In this document: in pieces, positions 1 through 8,497 of the stretch | Layout of the letters: every line of letters begins with the position of its first letter | Numbering within the stretch: position 1 is the first letter of the stretch | Assembly (NCBI GenBank): GCA_023421795.1 | Contig: JAEZSO010000002.1 | Location: forward strand, 496,001 to 560,000 | DNA length: 64,000 nt | From: Cyanobacteria bacterium OH_PDB_230 | GTDB taxonomy: Bacteria > Cyanobacteriota > Vampirovibrionia > Gastranaerophilales > Gastranaerophilaceae | Reading direction: 5' to 3' | The notes under the pieces: model-generated | Seen by the model: the letters and a program-made list of their open reading frames with translations, nothing else | Databases searched by the model: none | What the model was told of the DNA's origin: nothing | Position numbers and translations under genes: made by a program

Positions 1-644
1 ATGCCCTGATTGATAATCATCATTTGACCGCTTGGTTTCAATGATTCATAGGCCTGTCTTAGCATTTCATCAGGCCTGAAGTATTCTAAAGGCAGCCCCC
101 ATTTCAAGTGAGGATACTTTTTTATAAAAGGAAGGCTCCATATTATGCAGTTGTATTTTTTTGTATGGTTTAAAAAATTGCCTTCGATATAATTTGTGTT
201 TTCAAGACCTTTGATGTGAAATTTTGCCACTTCTTTTCTTGAATAAAGGTTGCTGTAAAGCCTGTGGGCATCGATTTCGATTCCGTCTAAAAGAAACTTT
301 GCACAATTTTGTTTAAAGAAAAAGTATTCACTTTTGGCATAAGACCAGTTTTTTGAGCCGATGTCCAAAATATTGGGAGAATCTTTAATTTCGATTTTTA
401 AATATTTGTCCAGAACATCAAGAAGATAAAGGTTTTCAAGATAATTTGTTTTCGTAGAATTGTTTTTAAATTCAGTTAAACTGTATTTTTCTGTTAAAAA
501 ATTTTCCCTTTCAATTTCTTCAACACTGTTGAAAATGTTTTCTTTCGCTTCGTTTTTTTCTTCATAATTTTTTCTTGAAAATTTGGTTAATTTTCTTATG
601 CTGAAATCAAATATGTTTTTTAAATTTTCCGAGAAATAATTCAT
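1..644 (-). CDS. Class I SAM-dependent methyltransferase-like protein (3' end cut by window)
   Basis: Reading the minus strand from an ATG at 644 gives an open frame of 214 codons to the window edge, so the C-terminus is missing. The N-terminal ~70 residues are charged and helical. Then comes a Rossmann methyltransferase core: motif I ILDIGSKNW (SAM-binding loop, with S in place of the usual second glycine region), an acidic motif II DGIEID, a NCIIWSLPF segment at strand 4, and LKPSGQMMIINQG at strand 5, as in class I enzymes. The substrate is not identifiable. No clear Shine-Dalgarno precedes the ATG. It is divergent from the kinase-like gene at 748. The fold is fairly secure, the function unknown. 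Confidence 0.65.
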   Translation of the reverse strand, partial: MNYFSENLKNIFDFSIRKLTKFSRKNYEEKNEAKENIFNSVEEIERENFLTEKYSLTEFKNNSTKTNYLENLYLLDVLDKYLKIEIKDSPNILDIGSKNWSYAKSEYFFFKQNCAKFLLDGIEIDAHRLYSNLYSRKEVAKFHIKGLENTNYIEGNFLNHTKKYNCIIWSLPFIKKYPHLKWGLPLEYFRPDEMLRQAYESLKPSGQMMIINQG

Positions 645-747
645 TGAATAATTATATTTTAAATTTTAAAAACTGTTAATATCTTCTGATTTTTGGTAAA
701 TAAATTTTTTTCACATGTGTTTAAAAAAGTGCTGAAGTGGAAGAAAA

Positions 748-1953
748 ATGAAAATCAACTCAAACTTTTATCTTAATAATTACGATTTTTCTATTAAAAA
801 GAACAATCAAGAAAATAAAACCGCTCAAACGCCTTCTTTTTGCGGAATGACATCTGTAATGAAAAAAGCCGCATACGATGACCCTTTACATATTGCCGCT
901 ATGCTGAAAAAAGTCCCCAATCCCTTTGTGGGATCGTTCCCTGTGGAATGGATTGAGAAAATCGATAAACCGCAAAGAGCGGACAAAATAAAAACTATTC
1001 AAAAAGGTTTTTCTGAAGCGATAAAAGAACTTCAGAAGCCTAATATTGCTATAGAAGAGGATATCCAACGTTTTGTCAGGGAAAATGAATCCATTTTGAA
1101 TTCTCCAATCAGCATGGAAAAGAAACTTTGCCTACTAAATGACTATATCTCTAAGACTCAGCAGGAAATTGACCCTTCTGAATCGCTTGTAAACGCTAAA
1201 AAGATGCTTAAAAATTTGCTGTCTCAAAACGGCATCTGCAAAAAGATCGATTTAAGATACGTAGGCTCAGGCGAATTCGGTAACGTATACAGATTGACGG
1301 CTGATGATAAAGAATATGCGTTAAAAATTTATAAGACTATGCGTACCGAACCAAAAGACAACATCTTTGAAAAACTCTTTGCTGGGTATTCAGTCGAGGA
1401 TTTTAAAGACGAGATGAAGCTTCATGGGAAACTTATAGAAGCTAACAGGGCATTTTATTGGCAACAAAATGTAAAAAAACACCAAAATGCCAGAATGTAT
1501 TTCGCTGACTTGGAAAATGGCGGGTCGTTGTCTCAATATATCGGGTTTAATGCTGCTCCTCCTAAAAAAATAGTTGATGCCACCTATATAGGTTTAGAAC
1601 ATACGGACTTGAGAAATGCTTCAAATACCATAAACGACTGGGTCGTAGATGGTGGCGGACAAAAAGTCATTAATCATACGATTGTCAAAAATAAAGAAGC
1701 GAGAAAAATATACTATAAATTAGCAAAAACACCGGACGATAAAAAGGCTGAAGTCTGGAACGATATATTTAAAAGCAAACACGCAAACAGGCATGACGTG
1801 GAATTAGGTCTTGTGAATGCCCTTCAGTATATGGATATTAAAACCATAGGAAAGCTAAATATCCCTCCAGCAACCTTAGATAAGTGGATTGCATCGTCTT
1901 CTATCCCTCCTCACATTAAAAGACAGCTGGTTAACAAGAAGCTTTTTTTCTAG
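748..1953 (+). CDS. Protein-kinase-like protein with N-terminal SFCG tail
   Basis: A 401-residue protein. Residues 1-40 form a polar, low-complexity tail with a SFCGM motif at 30-34, like other tailed proteins in this window. Residues 40-165 are helical and unassigned. From 170 a kinase-like fold is visible: glycine loop GSGEFGNVY at 173-181, candidate ATP-lysine K193 in YALKIYK, a catalytic-loop-like HTDLRNASN at 285-293, and VVDGGG at 299-304 in the place of DFG. The spacing from Asp287 to Asn293 is one residue longer than in canonical kinases, so activity is uncertain; it could be an atypical kinase or a pseudokinase. The sequence GAAG lies before the ATG. No operon partner is apparent. 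Confidence 0.6.
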   Translation: MKINSNFYLNNYDFSIKKNNQENKTAQTPSFCGMTSVMKKAAYDDPLHIAAMLKKVPNPFVGSFPVEWIEKIDKPQRADKIKTIQKGFSEAIKELQKPNIAIEEDIQRFVRENESILNSPISMEKKLCLLNDYISKTQQEIDPSESLVNAKKMLKNLLSQNGICKKIDLRYVGSGEFGNVYRLTADDKEYALKIYKTMRTEPKDNIFEKLFAGYSVEDFKDEMKLHGKLIEANRAFYWQQNVKKHQNARMYFADLENGGSLSQYIGFNAAPPKKIVDATYIGLEHTDLRNASNTINDWVVDGGGQKVINHTIVKNKEARKIYYKLAKTPDDKKAEVWNDIFKSKHANRHDVELGLVNALQYMDIKTIGKLNIPPATLDKWIASSSIPPHIKRQLVNKKLFF

Positions 1954-2052
1954 ATTAAGACATTTTATAACTTAAAAAATTGCCTACTAAGTTGATTGAA
2001 AAATCTTTGATTTTTGAATAATAATTTGGTGTAGGTTTTTAAGAGGGTTTCT

Positions 2053-2607
2053 ATGAAAAATATTCTTGTAATAAACGGGCACCAGCAGTACCCTTCTTCT
2101 GAAGGAAGATTAAACCAGTTGCTATTTGATAATATTGTGGAATTTTTAGCTGTTAAATATGATATAGAAACGACGGTTTTGTCAAAAGGTTATATACCGG
2201 AAGAAGAACAAGACAAATATAAATGGGCGGATGCGGTTATTCTGCAAACTCCAGTATTCTGGTATTCAGTGCCGGGGCTGTTTAAAACATACATTGATAG
2301 GGTCTATTCAGCAGGTGTGTTCTTTGATCTTGAAACAAGCGGATCCGGGAACTGCGGTCTTTTTAAAGGCAAAAAATATATGCTTTCTCTTACTATGGGT
2401 TCGACAGAAGATGTCTTCGGGAATCCTCATTCTTTTCTTGAAGGGAAAACACTTGATGAAATCTTTATTCACCTTCACAAAACTCATCAATTCTGCGGAA
2501 TGGATAATCTGGAAACCTTTGCCGTTTATGATGTTATGCAAAATCCTAATATATTGGAATATATCGATCAGCTGCACGCTCATTTAAAGAAAGTTTTTTA
2601 CCTTTAA
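2053..2607 (+). CDS. mdaB: MdaB/NQO1-like NAD(P)H:quinone oxidoreductase (flavodoxin fold)
   Basis: The 184-residue protein has the flavodoxin-like fold of the MdaB/NQO1 family. It begins with a strand and FMN/FAD-binding loop (ILVINGHQQYPSSEG), then has WADAVILQTPVFWYSVPGLFKTYIDRV at residues 58-84, the family hallmark contacting flavin and forming the active site. Expected role: two-electron reduction of quinones in the cytoplasm, limiting redox cycling. Length fits MdaB (about 190). AAGAGGG, five bases before the ATG, supports the start. It converges with the radical SAM gene downstream, with only 13 bases between the two stops. The mdaB symbol is by family resemblance; a related flavodoxin-fold NADPH oxidoreductase is the alternative. 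Confidence 0.8.
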   Translation: MKNILVINGHQQYPSSEGRLNQLLFDNIVEFLAVKYDIETTVLSKGYIPEEEQDKYKWADAVILQTPVFWYSVPGLFKTYIDRVYSAGVFFDLETSGSGNCGLFKGKKYMLSLTMGSTEDVFGNPHSFLEGKTLDEIFIHLHKTHQFCGMDNLETFAVYDVMQNPNILEYIDQLHAHLKKVFYL

Positions 2608-2620
2608 TACATACGCCAAT

Positions 2621-3625
2621 TTATTCAAAAACACCCGGACATTTTGCTCCGCAAAAATAGCAGCCACCTGATTCTTTTAAATTGTAACTGTCTATTAAGT
2701 AGCCGGTTCTTTGGATTATATTTTTTTTGCAGTTATGACAGAAGGTAGATGAAGATTCCGTGTCTATAATATTGCCTGTATAAACGTAGTTTAGTCCTTT
2801 TCGGGTGGCTATTTCATAGGCTTTTTGAAGAGCTGCGAATGAAGTGGGTTTCCTGTCTGAAAATTTGTAACTCGGATGAAATGCGCTGAGATGAAGCGGT
2901 GTATCCACTCCTACGTTTTCTTTTATCCAGTCGCATTCTTTCTCGATTTCTTCAGCACTGTCGTTCTCCCCTTCTATTAAAAGGGTTGTAAGTTCCATCC
3001 AGCAGTCCGTTTCGTTTTTCACGTATTTTATCGTGTCTAAAACAGGCTCAAGCTCGACTTTGCAGTATTTTTTATAGAAATTTTTGTTGAATGATTTTAA
3101 ATCAATGTTCACCGCGTCCATATGCTTGAAAAATTCCTTACGCGGTTCAGGATTTATATACCCTGCAGTTACTGCGACTGTTTTTATGTCTCTTTTTTTA
3201 CATTCTATGGCGGTATCTATTGCATATTCAAAGAAAACAATCGGTTCATTATAAGTGAAAGCAACGCTCTTACATCCATTTTCAATCGCAAGTTCCGCTA
3301 TTTCTTCAGGTGAAGCTGGTTTCAAAAACTCAGGGTCTATTTTTGACCTTGATATCTGCCAGTTTTGGCAAAAGTCGCAGCTTAAATTGCAGCCTGTAGT
3401 ACCGAATGAAAGAACTTTTGATCCCGGATAAAAATGATACAAAGGTTTCTTTTCTATGGGATCTATTGCCATTCCTGTATTTAAGCCGTACGCTGTTAGT
3501 TTTATTTCTCCGTTAACATTTTTTCTTATAAAACAAAAACCTCTTTGCCCATCTGCAAGAATACAGTTATGTGGGCAAATAGTGCATTGTGTTTTTTCGT
3601 TATCTAGGCTATTTTGGTATTTCAT
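2621..3625 (-). CDS. amrS: AmmeMemoRadiSam system radical SAM enzyme
   Basis: About 334 residues. It has the radical SAM cluster motif CNLSCDFCQNW (CxxxCxxC binding a 4Fe-4S cluster), an N-terminal CxxC pair (CTICPHNC) and a C-terminal zinc-knuckle-like CHNC...CYFCGAKC. This is the pattern of the PflA-related AmrS family, a member of the conserved AmmeMemoRadiSam system. The start is taken as the ATG at 3625; an in-frame TTG at 3646 gives seven more residues but would sit upstream of a candidate -10 box (3638-3633). With that box the mRNA would be nearly leaderless. The partner proteins Memo and AMMECR1 are encoded divergently at 3676. The biochemical substrate of the system is not established. 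Confidence 0.85.
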   Translation of the reverse strand: MKYQNSLDNEKTQCTICPHNCILADGQRGFCFIRKNVNGEIKLTAYGLNTGMAIDPIEKKPLYHFYPGSKVLSFGTTGCNLSCDFCQNWQISRSKIDPEFLKPASPEEIAELAIENGCKSVAFTYNEPIVFFEYAIDTAIECKKRDIKTVAVTAGYINPEPRKEFFKHMDAVNIDLKSFNKNFYKKYCKVELEPVLDTIKYVKNETDCWMELTTLLIEGENDSAEEIEKECDWIKENVGVDTPLHLSAFHPSYKFSDRKPTSFAALQKAYEIATRKGLNYVYTGNIIDTESSSTFCHNCKKNIIQRTGYLIDSYNLKESGGCYFCGAKCPGVFE

Positions 3626-3632
3626 AAAATAT

Positions 3633-3640
3633 ATTATAAT
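3633..3640. promoter_or_regulatory. Overlapping divergent -10 boxes between amrS and the amrB-amrA fusion
   Basis: The 8-bp ATTATAAT reads TATAAT on both strands: 3635-3640 on plus and 3638-3633 on minus. The minus copy lies seven bases before the amrS ATG, predicting a near-leaderless transcript. The plus copy would start RNA about 30 bases before the fusion gene. -35 matches are weak on both sides (TTTTGG on plus), so this is a candidate only. Confidence 0.35.
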
Positions 3641-3675
3641 TTGCAAAGGTTAAAAAATAAATTGGCAGATTTACC

Positions 3676-5028
3676 ATGAATAAAATTAAATCCCCAGCTG
3701 TTGCGGGGAGCTTCTATCCATCAGATGCGCAACAACTTTTGAGTAACATTAACTATTTCTATCAGAATAACAGGCAAGATTATAATATAGCCACAAGAGC
3801 GATTATTGTCCCTCACGCCGGATATTATTATTCGGGTCAGATTGCAAGTGAAGGGTTTCAGTATTTAAAAAAAAGTGTTAAAAACATATTTATCTTTGCT
3901 CCTGCCCATCACGTAGGATTTGAGGGGATGGCGTTATCCAGTTTTGATAGCTGGCAAACCCCTTTAGGGGAAATTCCAGTTAATCAGGAAATCAATAAGG
4001 AATTAGAAAAGAGGTTTCATTGTGCCTTTAATGATTATGCGTTTGAAAAAGAACACGCTGTTGAGGTTCAGGTACCTTTTATTCAAGCTTATTTTGACTC
4101 TGTCAAAATAATTCCCGTCTTAATAGGAGATGCTAAACCTGAAAAAATTGTCGCTATAATCGAAAACTACTGGGATGATGTAAGCAATGGTTTTGTTTTT
4201 TCATCGGATTTAAGTCATTTTCTTGAATCCACTGATGCTAAAAAAATTGACAAGATCACCGCGCAAATGATTGAAACTCTTGAGGTATCCAGCTTTCAGC
4301 ATCAACAGGCATGCGGTGCTTTGGGGATTTTGGGCCTTGTTGAATTTGCAAAAAACAGAGGATTTTCGCTAATCAGAATTAATATGAAAAATTCAGGAGA
4401 TGTAAGCGGCGACAAGGACAGTGTTGTAGGTTACGGCAGCTGGTTTTTATATGAAGATACAAAATCCAAATTTATAAAAGACAATTTTTCAGATTTCGTA
4501 ATTGAAATATGTAAAGCGAGCATAAAAGCGGGGCTTGAAGGTAGAAAACTGGATGTGCAAGAAGAATACAAACGTCTTCCCGCTGTTTTGGAAGAATACG
4601 GCGCTTGCTTTGTGACGTTGAATCACAATGATATGCTAAGAGGCTGCATAGGATCAATCATCGCCCATCAGCCACTTATAGATGATTTGGTCCAAAATTC
4701 CAGAAGCTCGGCTTTTTCTGACAATCGCTTCTATCCTCTGTCAGAGCAAGAATATCCTGACATTCAGATTTCTGTGTCATTGTTATCTTCGCCGGAAAAG
4801 ATGAGCTTTAAAGATGAAGAGGACTTGCTTAACCAGATAAAGCCTTTTGAAGACGGGATAATAATAAGAGATGAAAATTATCAGGCCGTATATTTGCCTT
4901 CTGTATGGGAGCAATTACCGGAAAAAACGCTATTCCTTAACTCTCTTAAACAAAAAGCGGGATTAAGTCCTGATTATTTCTCTGATACTTTTGAAGCTTA
5001 CAAATTTTCTACGGTGCATATACCTTAA
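3676..5028 (+). CDS. Memo-AMMECR1 fusion (AmmeMemoRadiSam proteins B and A)
   Basis: A 450-residue two-domain protein. Residues 1-265 are Memo-like (system protein B): PAVAGSFYPSD at the start, VPHAGYYYSGQIASEGF near 47-63, FAPAHH, and SSDLSHF, with histidines in the positions of the dioxygenase-like metal site. Residues 275-450 are AMMECR1-like (protein A), with the LRGCIGSI signature near 327 and SSAFSDNRFYPLS. In many bacteria A and B are separate or fused genes beside the radical SAM enzyme, as here with amrS on the opposite strand. Together they form a conserved three-part system of uncertain biochemistry. Both domains look complete. No strong Shine-Dalgarno precedes the ATG. Confidence 0.85.
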   Translation: MNKIKSPAVAGSFYPSDAQQLLSNINYFYQNNRQDYNIATRAIIVPHAGYYYSGQIASEGFQYLKKSVKNIFIFAPAHHVGFEGMALSSFDSWQTPLGEIPVNQEINKELEKRFHCAFNDYAFEKEHAVEVQVPFIQAYFDSVKIIPVLIGDAKPEKIVAIIENYWDDVSNGFVFSSDLSHFLESTDAKKIDKITAQMIETLEVSSFQHQQACGALGILGLVEFAKNRGFSLIRINMKNSGDVSGDKDSVVGYGSWFLYEDTKSKFIKDNFSDFVIEICKASIKAGLEGRKLDVQEEYKRLPAVLEEYGACFVTLNHNDMLRGCIGSIIAHQPLIDDLVQNSRSSAFSDNRFYPLSEQEYPDIQISVSLLSSPEKMSFKDEEDLLNQIKPFEDGIIIRDENYQAVYLPSVWEQLPEKTLFLNSLKQKAGLSPDYFSDTFEAYKFSTVHIP

Positions 5029-5098
5029 TTTCAAATAACAATATTTTTTATAAAAAACTCCTATAAATAGACGAATTTTTTTTAATGAGAAAATGCAA

Positions 5099-5163
5099 GA
5101 GAACCCTAAAATCCTTAATATTTGGGTTTCTCGAGCTTTGAGGGCTGAGGTTTCGCCTTAGTC
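5099..5163 (+). other. Two adjacent potential RNA hairpins
   Basis: Downstream of the Memo-AMMECR1 gene there are two foldable segments. The first pairs GAGAACCC (5099-5106) with GGGTTTCTC (5124-5132), allowing one bulge. The second pairs GGCTGAGG (5143-5150) with CCTTAGTC (5156-5163) around a TTTCG loop, using two G-U pairs. No long T tract follows, so a simple intrinsic terminator is not convincing. It may be a weak terminator or a dispersed structured repeat. Confidence 0.35.
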
Positions 5164-5178
5164 TCGCTTTGAATTTAC

Positions 5179-5208
5179 TTGTTAAAACCTAGTGCAATGT
5201 GATATAAT
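5179..5208 (+). promoter_or_regulatory. Promoter of the VWA/FHA/TonB-like operon
   Basis: TTGTTA at 5179-5184 and a perfect TATAAT at 5203-5208 are separated by 18 bases. Transcription would start near 5215. This rules out the upstream in-frame ATG at 5192 and supports the ATG at 5240 as the true start of the first gene. Confidence 0.6.
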
Positions 5209-5239
5209 TTCGGTATTAGTATACATTGGTTTATGGGTT

Positions 5240-5908
5240 ATGAATAAAAGATTAATTATAATTGGGCTTTTAATTTTAGTGGCATCAGTGGTTCTAAAGT
5301 TTGTTTTTATGGGCCTGAAAAGCGTAAAAGTTGATGCATTTAAGCCTGTAGCTGCAATATTTCTTGTTGATACATCTGCATCAAATCAGAACAAGTTATA
5401 TCATCAAAGAAAATTTATGACCCAAATGTGTTCTTTGCTTGACCCTGAAGATCACGTGAAAATACTGAAAGTATCGCAAGATGCTTATATAATCTACGAA
5501 GGTAGCCCGCACAACGGCAGCACAATTAATAAATCAATGGATGCATTTACGCAATATGATAAAGATTCTTATGGAACTGCGTACGGAGTAGCTTTGAAAA
5601 AGGCTTTTGGACATGCACTACAAATGAAAAAGGATGGTTATACTCCTGCAATAATTGTTGTGGGTGATTTGGAAGATGAAGGTCCTTTGTCGGGACAAAT
5701 CAATTGGGATTTGCTTCCTAAAAATGTTGAAAACATAAAAAAATATATCCCGGAAATTTCAATGACATTTTTGTTTGCGCATCCTTCCAAACTTGATTTC
5801 GTAAAAGAAAAACTTGTTCCTATCCTTGGGGAGCAAAAAATCATTATTGCTAATGAACAGAATGCGGAAAAAATCTTGAGAAACTTCACCACTGCCATCG
5901 GCAGATAA
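5240..5908 (+). CDS. Membrane-anchored von Willebrand A-like domain protein
   Basis: 222 residues from the ATG at 5240; the longer frame from 5192 begins upstream of the promoter -10 box. Residues 4-26 form one hydrophobic anchor after NKR, then AAIFLVDTSASNQ places a MIDAS-like DxSxS motif at 44-48, typical of metal-dependent VWA domains that bind ligands. The rest alternates strands and helices as in VWA (GTAYGVALKKAF near the second metal-binding loop, IIVVGDLEDEG near the third). The domain probably faces the periplasm. It starts an operon with an FHA-like membrane protein and a zinc-ribbon/TonB-C-like protein. The fold is likely; the role is unknown. Confidence 0.65.
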   Translation: MNKRLIIIGLLILVASVVLKFVFMGLKSVKVDAFKPVAAIFLVDTSASNQNKLYHQRKFMTQMCSLLDPEDHVKILKVSQDAYIIYEGSPHNGSTINKSMDAFTQYDKDSYGTAYGVALKKAFGHALQMKKDGYTPAIIVVGDLEDEGPLSGQINWDLLPKNVENIKKYIPEISMTFLFAHPSKLDFVKEKLVPILGEQKIIIANEQNAEKILRNFTTAIGR

Positions 5909-5934
5909 ATGAGAATTAGAATTTGAGGTAATTT

Positions 5935-7677
5935 ATGGCGATTATTATAACTACAAAAAATCAGGAAAAAGTTTTTGAGGCTAAAGAAATTATCAATATA
6001 GGTACAAACCCCAATTGTGATGTTTTCTTAAACCTCGGTTTTGATCTTTTGTTGACGCTTAATTATAATATTTCGGCTAATAAGTGCATTTTGGTTAATA
6101 ATTTCAATTCTCCTCAAGTATTATTTAAAGGCCAGCCTATTGGTCCAAGAGTTGCAATAGAAAAAATGTGCAAACTTATGATACCTGCAGGGGATGACTT
6201 TGTAAGCATAAAAATACTTCCGGCAGAAGTTCTAGTTGCTTCACAACAATCTCAGGTTGTAATGCCCCAGCAGCAAGTCGTTATGCCTCAACCGGCTCCT
6301 ACAGGGCAGCAAATGGTTCAGCCACAGATGCCTAATCAAATTCCCACTAACTCAATTGTATCACCTCAAAAAACGATGAGTATGATACAGGAAGAAGATT
6401 TCAACGAAGCCGACATACGAGGAATATACGGAACTTCAGTTAATGCTGAGACAAAAATCAAGCTAGACAAAAGAAAAGCTGATATTGAAAGAAAAAGAGC
6501 CTCTATTTTAAAAGAAGTAGGATTCTTTATCGAAGATTTAAGAAAAAAACTTAACGTAAATTCTAAAACATCAACATTTGCCAATGCAGGATTGGTATTG
6601 GTTCCTTTTATATCGGCAATGTTTATGTCGGATTCATTTAAGCAGATTACAGAAGCAGGCGTTAAGACACTTATCCCCGACCATGTAAAAATATTCCTTA
6701 TAGCAGCATCTATAGTATGCCTATTGGGATTGACTTTCAAACATGGTATATTCTTATATTTCCAAAATAAAATTAAGCCTACAAAAACAACTAAGAGTAT
6801 GGAGACCGCTTGTGTCGCCGGTTCAGCTATAGGTTTTACGACGATATATGCTGTCTTGATTTCTCTATATTTCAAGCAGGGTGTGAACCTGCCATGGTTC
6901 ATCGTGGTTATGTCAGCCGTTGCGATAGGCGTTATAATGGTTGATGCAGGTTTTTGCGGATACTTAAAACACAATCATACGGAACTTGGTATAGAGCTTG
7001 ATAAACACGAAAGCAGAGAAGATTTCCAAAGTGTTATCCAAGAATACCAACAATGGATTCATTTATATTTAAATAACTTTAGCAATACAAAAATCAAACA
7101 GATTAAAGATAAGCTTTTTTCACTACAGATAAAATCTTTCGGTGAAATAATTTTAGGTATTTTAACCTCTCCATTCCTGGCTTATGGTGTATCTAACACC
7201 CTGGGGATGTGTTTCCCGGAAGCTGCAGGCTGGATTAGGGTTTCAGGCTTTAGATACAGTCCTATTTTCCTTACACTTGCGACTTTCTTGATTGTGTTCG
7301 CCTTCTTCTCTTTCTCAGCTTCATTCTTGTGTACAAGAAAAGCCAGAGCTTCAGAGGTAATAAAGAGAGACGGTTTCTCGAATTATATGCATCACGGAGT
7401 TGACATATATGGTATAGAAGGTATCAAAAAACTTGAAGGAGAAAGAATCAGATTCTTCCTTATTGGAGCTACGATAATTTTTATAGAGTTTTCGATGAAT
7501 ATTTCATATTTTGTTACTGAAATAGGTGGCGATTTCCAAGGCCTTTTCTTAAGTGCCATTGCAGCCTTGGTTCCGACAGCATTATTGCTTGCAGAGACTT
7601 ATATGCTTAGTAACACTCAATTCCATATATTTGTACAGGAAGAGTTACTTGCAAAAATTGATAAAGATATAGATTAG
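5935..7677 (+). CDS. FHA-like domain, Pro/Gln linker and multi-pass membrane protein
   Basis: 580 residues. The first ~100 resemble an FHA-type beta sandwich (INIGTNPNCDVFLNL at 20-34), though the canonical SxxH recognition motif is not evident. A Gln/Pro/Met-rich linker (about 103-150) follows, then a basic helix at 170-200. About eight hydrophobic segments follow between ~215 and 570 (for example LVLVPFISAMFM, IFLIAASIVCLLGLTF, FIVVMSAVAIGVIMV, FFLIGATIIFIEF). It probably sits in the inner membrane with the N-domain in the cytoplasm. GAGG eight bases before the ATG is a fair Shine-Dalgarno. It is co-transcribed with the VWA protein upstream and the TonB-C-like protein downstream. I do not recognise a named family. 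Confidence 0.6.
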   Translation: MAIIITTKNQEKVFEAKEIINIGTNPNCDVFLNLGFDLLLTLNYNISANKCILVNNFNSPQVLFKGQPIGPRVAIEKMCKLMIPAGDDFVSIKILPAEVLVASQQSQVVMPQQQVVMPQPAPTGQQMVQPQMPNQIPTNSIVSPQKTMSMIQEEDFNEADIRGIYGTSVNAETKIKLDKRKADIERKRASILKEVGFFIEDLRKKLNVNSKTSTFANAGLVLVPFISAMFMSDSFKQITEAGVKTLIPDHVKIFLIAASIVCLLGLTFKHGIFLYFQNKIKPTKTTKSMETACVAGSAIGFTTIYAVLISLYFKQGVNLPWFIVVMSAVAIGVIMVDAGFCGYLKHNHTELGIELDKHESREDFQSVIQEYQQWIHLYLNNFSNTKIKQIKDKLFSLQIKSFGEIILGILTSPFLAYGVSNTLGMCFPEAAGWIRVSGFRYSPIFLTLATFLIVFAFFSFSASFLCTRKARASEVIKRDGFSNYMHHGVDIYGIEGIKKLEGERIRFFLIGATIIFIEFSMNISYFVTEIGGDFQGLFLSAIAALVPTALLLAETYMLSNTQFHIFVQEELLAKIDKDID

Positions 7678-7697
7678 AAGAAAAAACGAGAATAAAA

Positions 7698-8441
7698 ATG
7701 TTTAAATGTTTAGAGTGTAATGCAGTATACAACAGCAAACCAGACTATTGTGAGTGTGGAAATGATACCTTTGAAAGTATTTATGCCCAAAGTGCTCCAG
7801 CGTCTCAGACTCAACAAAGCCAATATTACTATGCTGAATCTGCTCCTGCTCCTGTTCCTAAAAAACCAAAAAATTTAAAGCAAATTTTGTCTAATGTTAT
7901 TTTCGGAATATGTATCTTTCTTTCAATCTGTGCCTGGATTTTTATAGGTAACGGAACAAACTCAAGTGGAACTAAACATACAGATGCTTCGGGAAATCAT
8001 TTTGCAACAAATCAAAATATCCCCCAAATAGAACAGGTTTGGGACAGCACTCCTCCTCGTGCACAGAAAAAGATTGGTGTATCAACTCCTTCTGCTCCAA
8101 AAAATACTGCGATTCTTAATGCCAGAATGACGGATTTTGGACCTGAGATGAGAACTTATGTTGTTGCTTTAGGGCAAACGTTTGTGGCTAGCTGGGCCAG
8201 AGGTTCAGTAGTAGGTGACGGAACTTGCGAGATAGAATTCAGAGTTGATAATTCAGGAAAAATTATAGATAAAAAAATAGTTAAACCGTCAAATAATTCT
8301 ACAATGGATGATTCAATAAAACTAATGATGGAAAATGTTACGCAAATAAATCCTCCGCCGGGTGAGTATAAAGGCGAAAGAATTGTAATGGCATTCAACA
8401 TTCAAAATAGAGCATATAAAGTTTATTATCCACAGTATTAA
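7698..8441 (+). CDS. Zinc-ribbon, single-span protein with TonB-C-like domain
   Basis: 247 residues. The N-terminus has four cysteines (C4, C7, C18, C20) forming a zinc ribbon, presumably cytoplasmic. After a Pro/Ala/Gln-rich stretch there is a single transmembrane helix at about 57-75 (VIFGICIFLSICAWIFIG). The C-terminal ~85 residues resemble the TonB/TolA C-terminal fold: IEFRVDNSGKIIDKKIVKPSNN, MDDSIKLMMENV, INPPPGEYKGERIVMAFNI. A periplasmic TonB-C domain could transmit force or bind an outer-membrane partner. No exbB/exbD is nearby. It is the last gene of the VWA/FHA operon and is followed by a strong terminator. The TonB resemblance is by pattern only. Confidence 0.55.
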   Translation: MFKCLECNAVYNSKPDYCECGNDTFESIYAQSAPASQTQQSQYYYAESAPAPVPKKPKNLKQILSNVIFGICIFLSICAWIFIGNGTNSSGTKHTDASGNHFATNQNIPQIEQVWDSTPPRAQKKIGVSTPSAPKNTAILNARMTDFGPEMRTYVVALGQTFVASWARGSVVGDGTCEIEFRVDNSGKIIDKKIVKPSNNSTMDDSIKLMMENVTQINPPPGEYKGERIVMAFNIQNRAYKVYYPQY

Positions 8442-8450
8442 TAAAACAAA

Positions 8451-8477
8451 AACGAGACCATAACGGTCTCGTTTTTT
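8451..8477. terminator. Bidirectional intrinsic terminator
   Basis: A perfect 9-bp stem AACGAGACC/GGTCTCGTT with loop ATAAC, followed by six T on plus. On minus the same stem is followed by TTTTTGTTTT. It sits between the convergent TonB-C-like gene and the glycogen synthase-like gene and can serve both. Confidence 0.9.
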
Positions 8478-8497
8478 ATTCTTAAATTTCTTATGGT

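Noticed and set aside
1999..2015. AAAAATC-TTT-GATTTTT hairpin as terminator of the kinase-like gene
   Set aside because: Only one G-C pair and no following T run; likely chance in AT-rich sequence.
6366..6974. A 202-codon minus-strand ORF inside the FHA-like membrane gene
   Set aside because: It is antisense to a well-supported gene, has no ribosome site, and its hydrophobic pattern mirrors the real frame.
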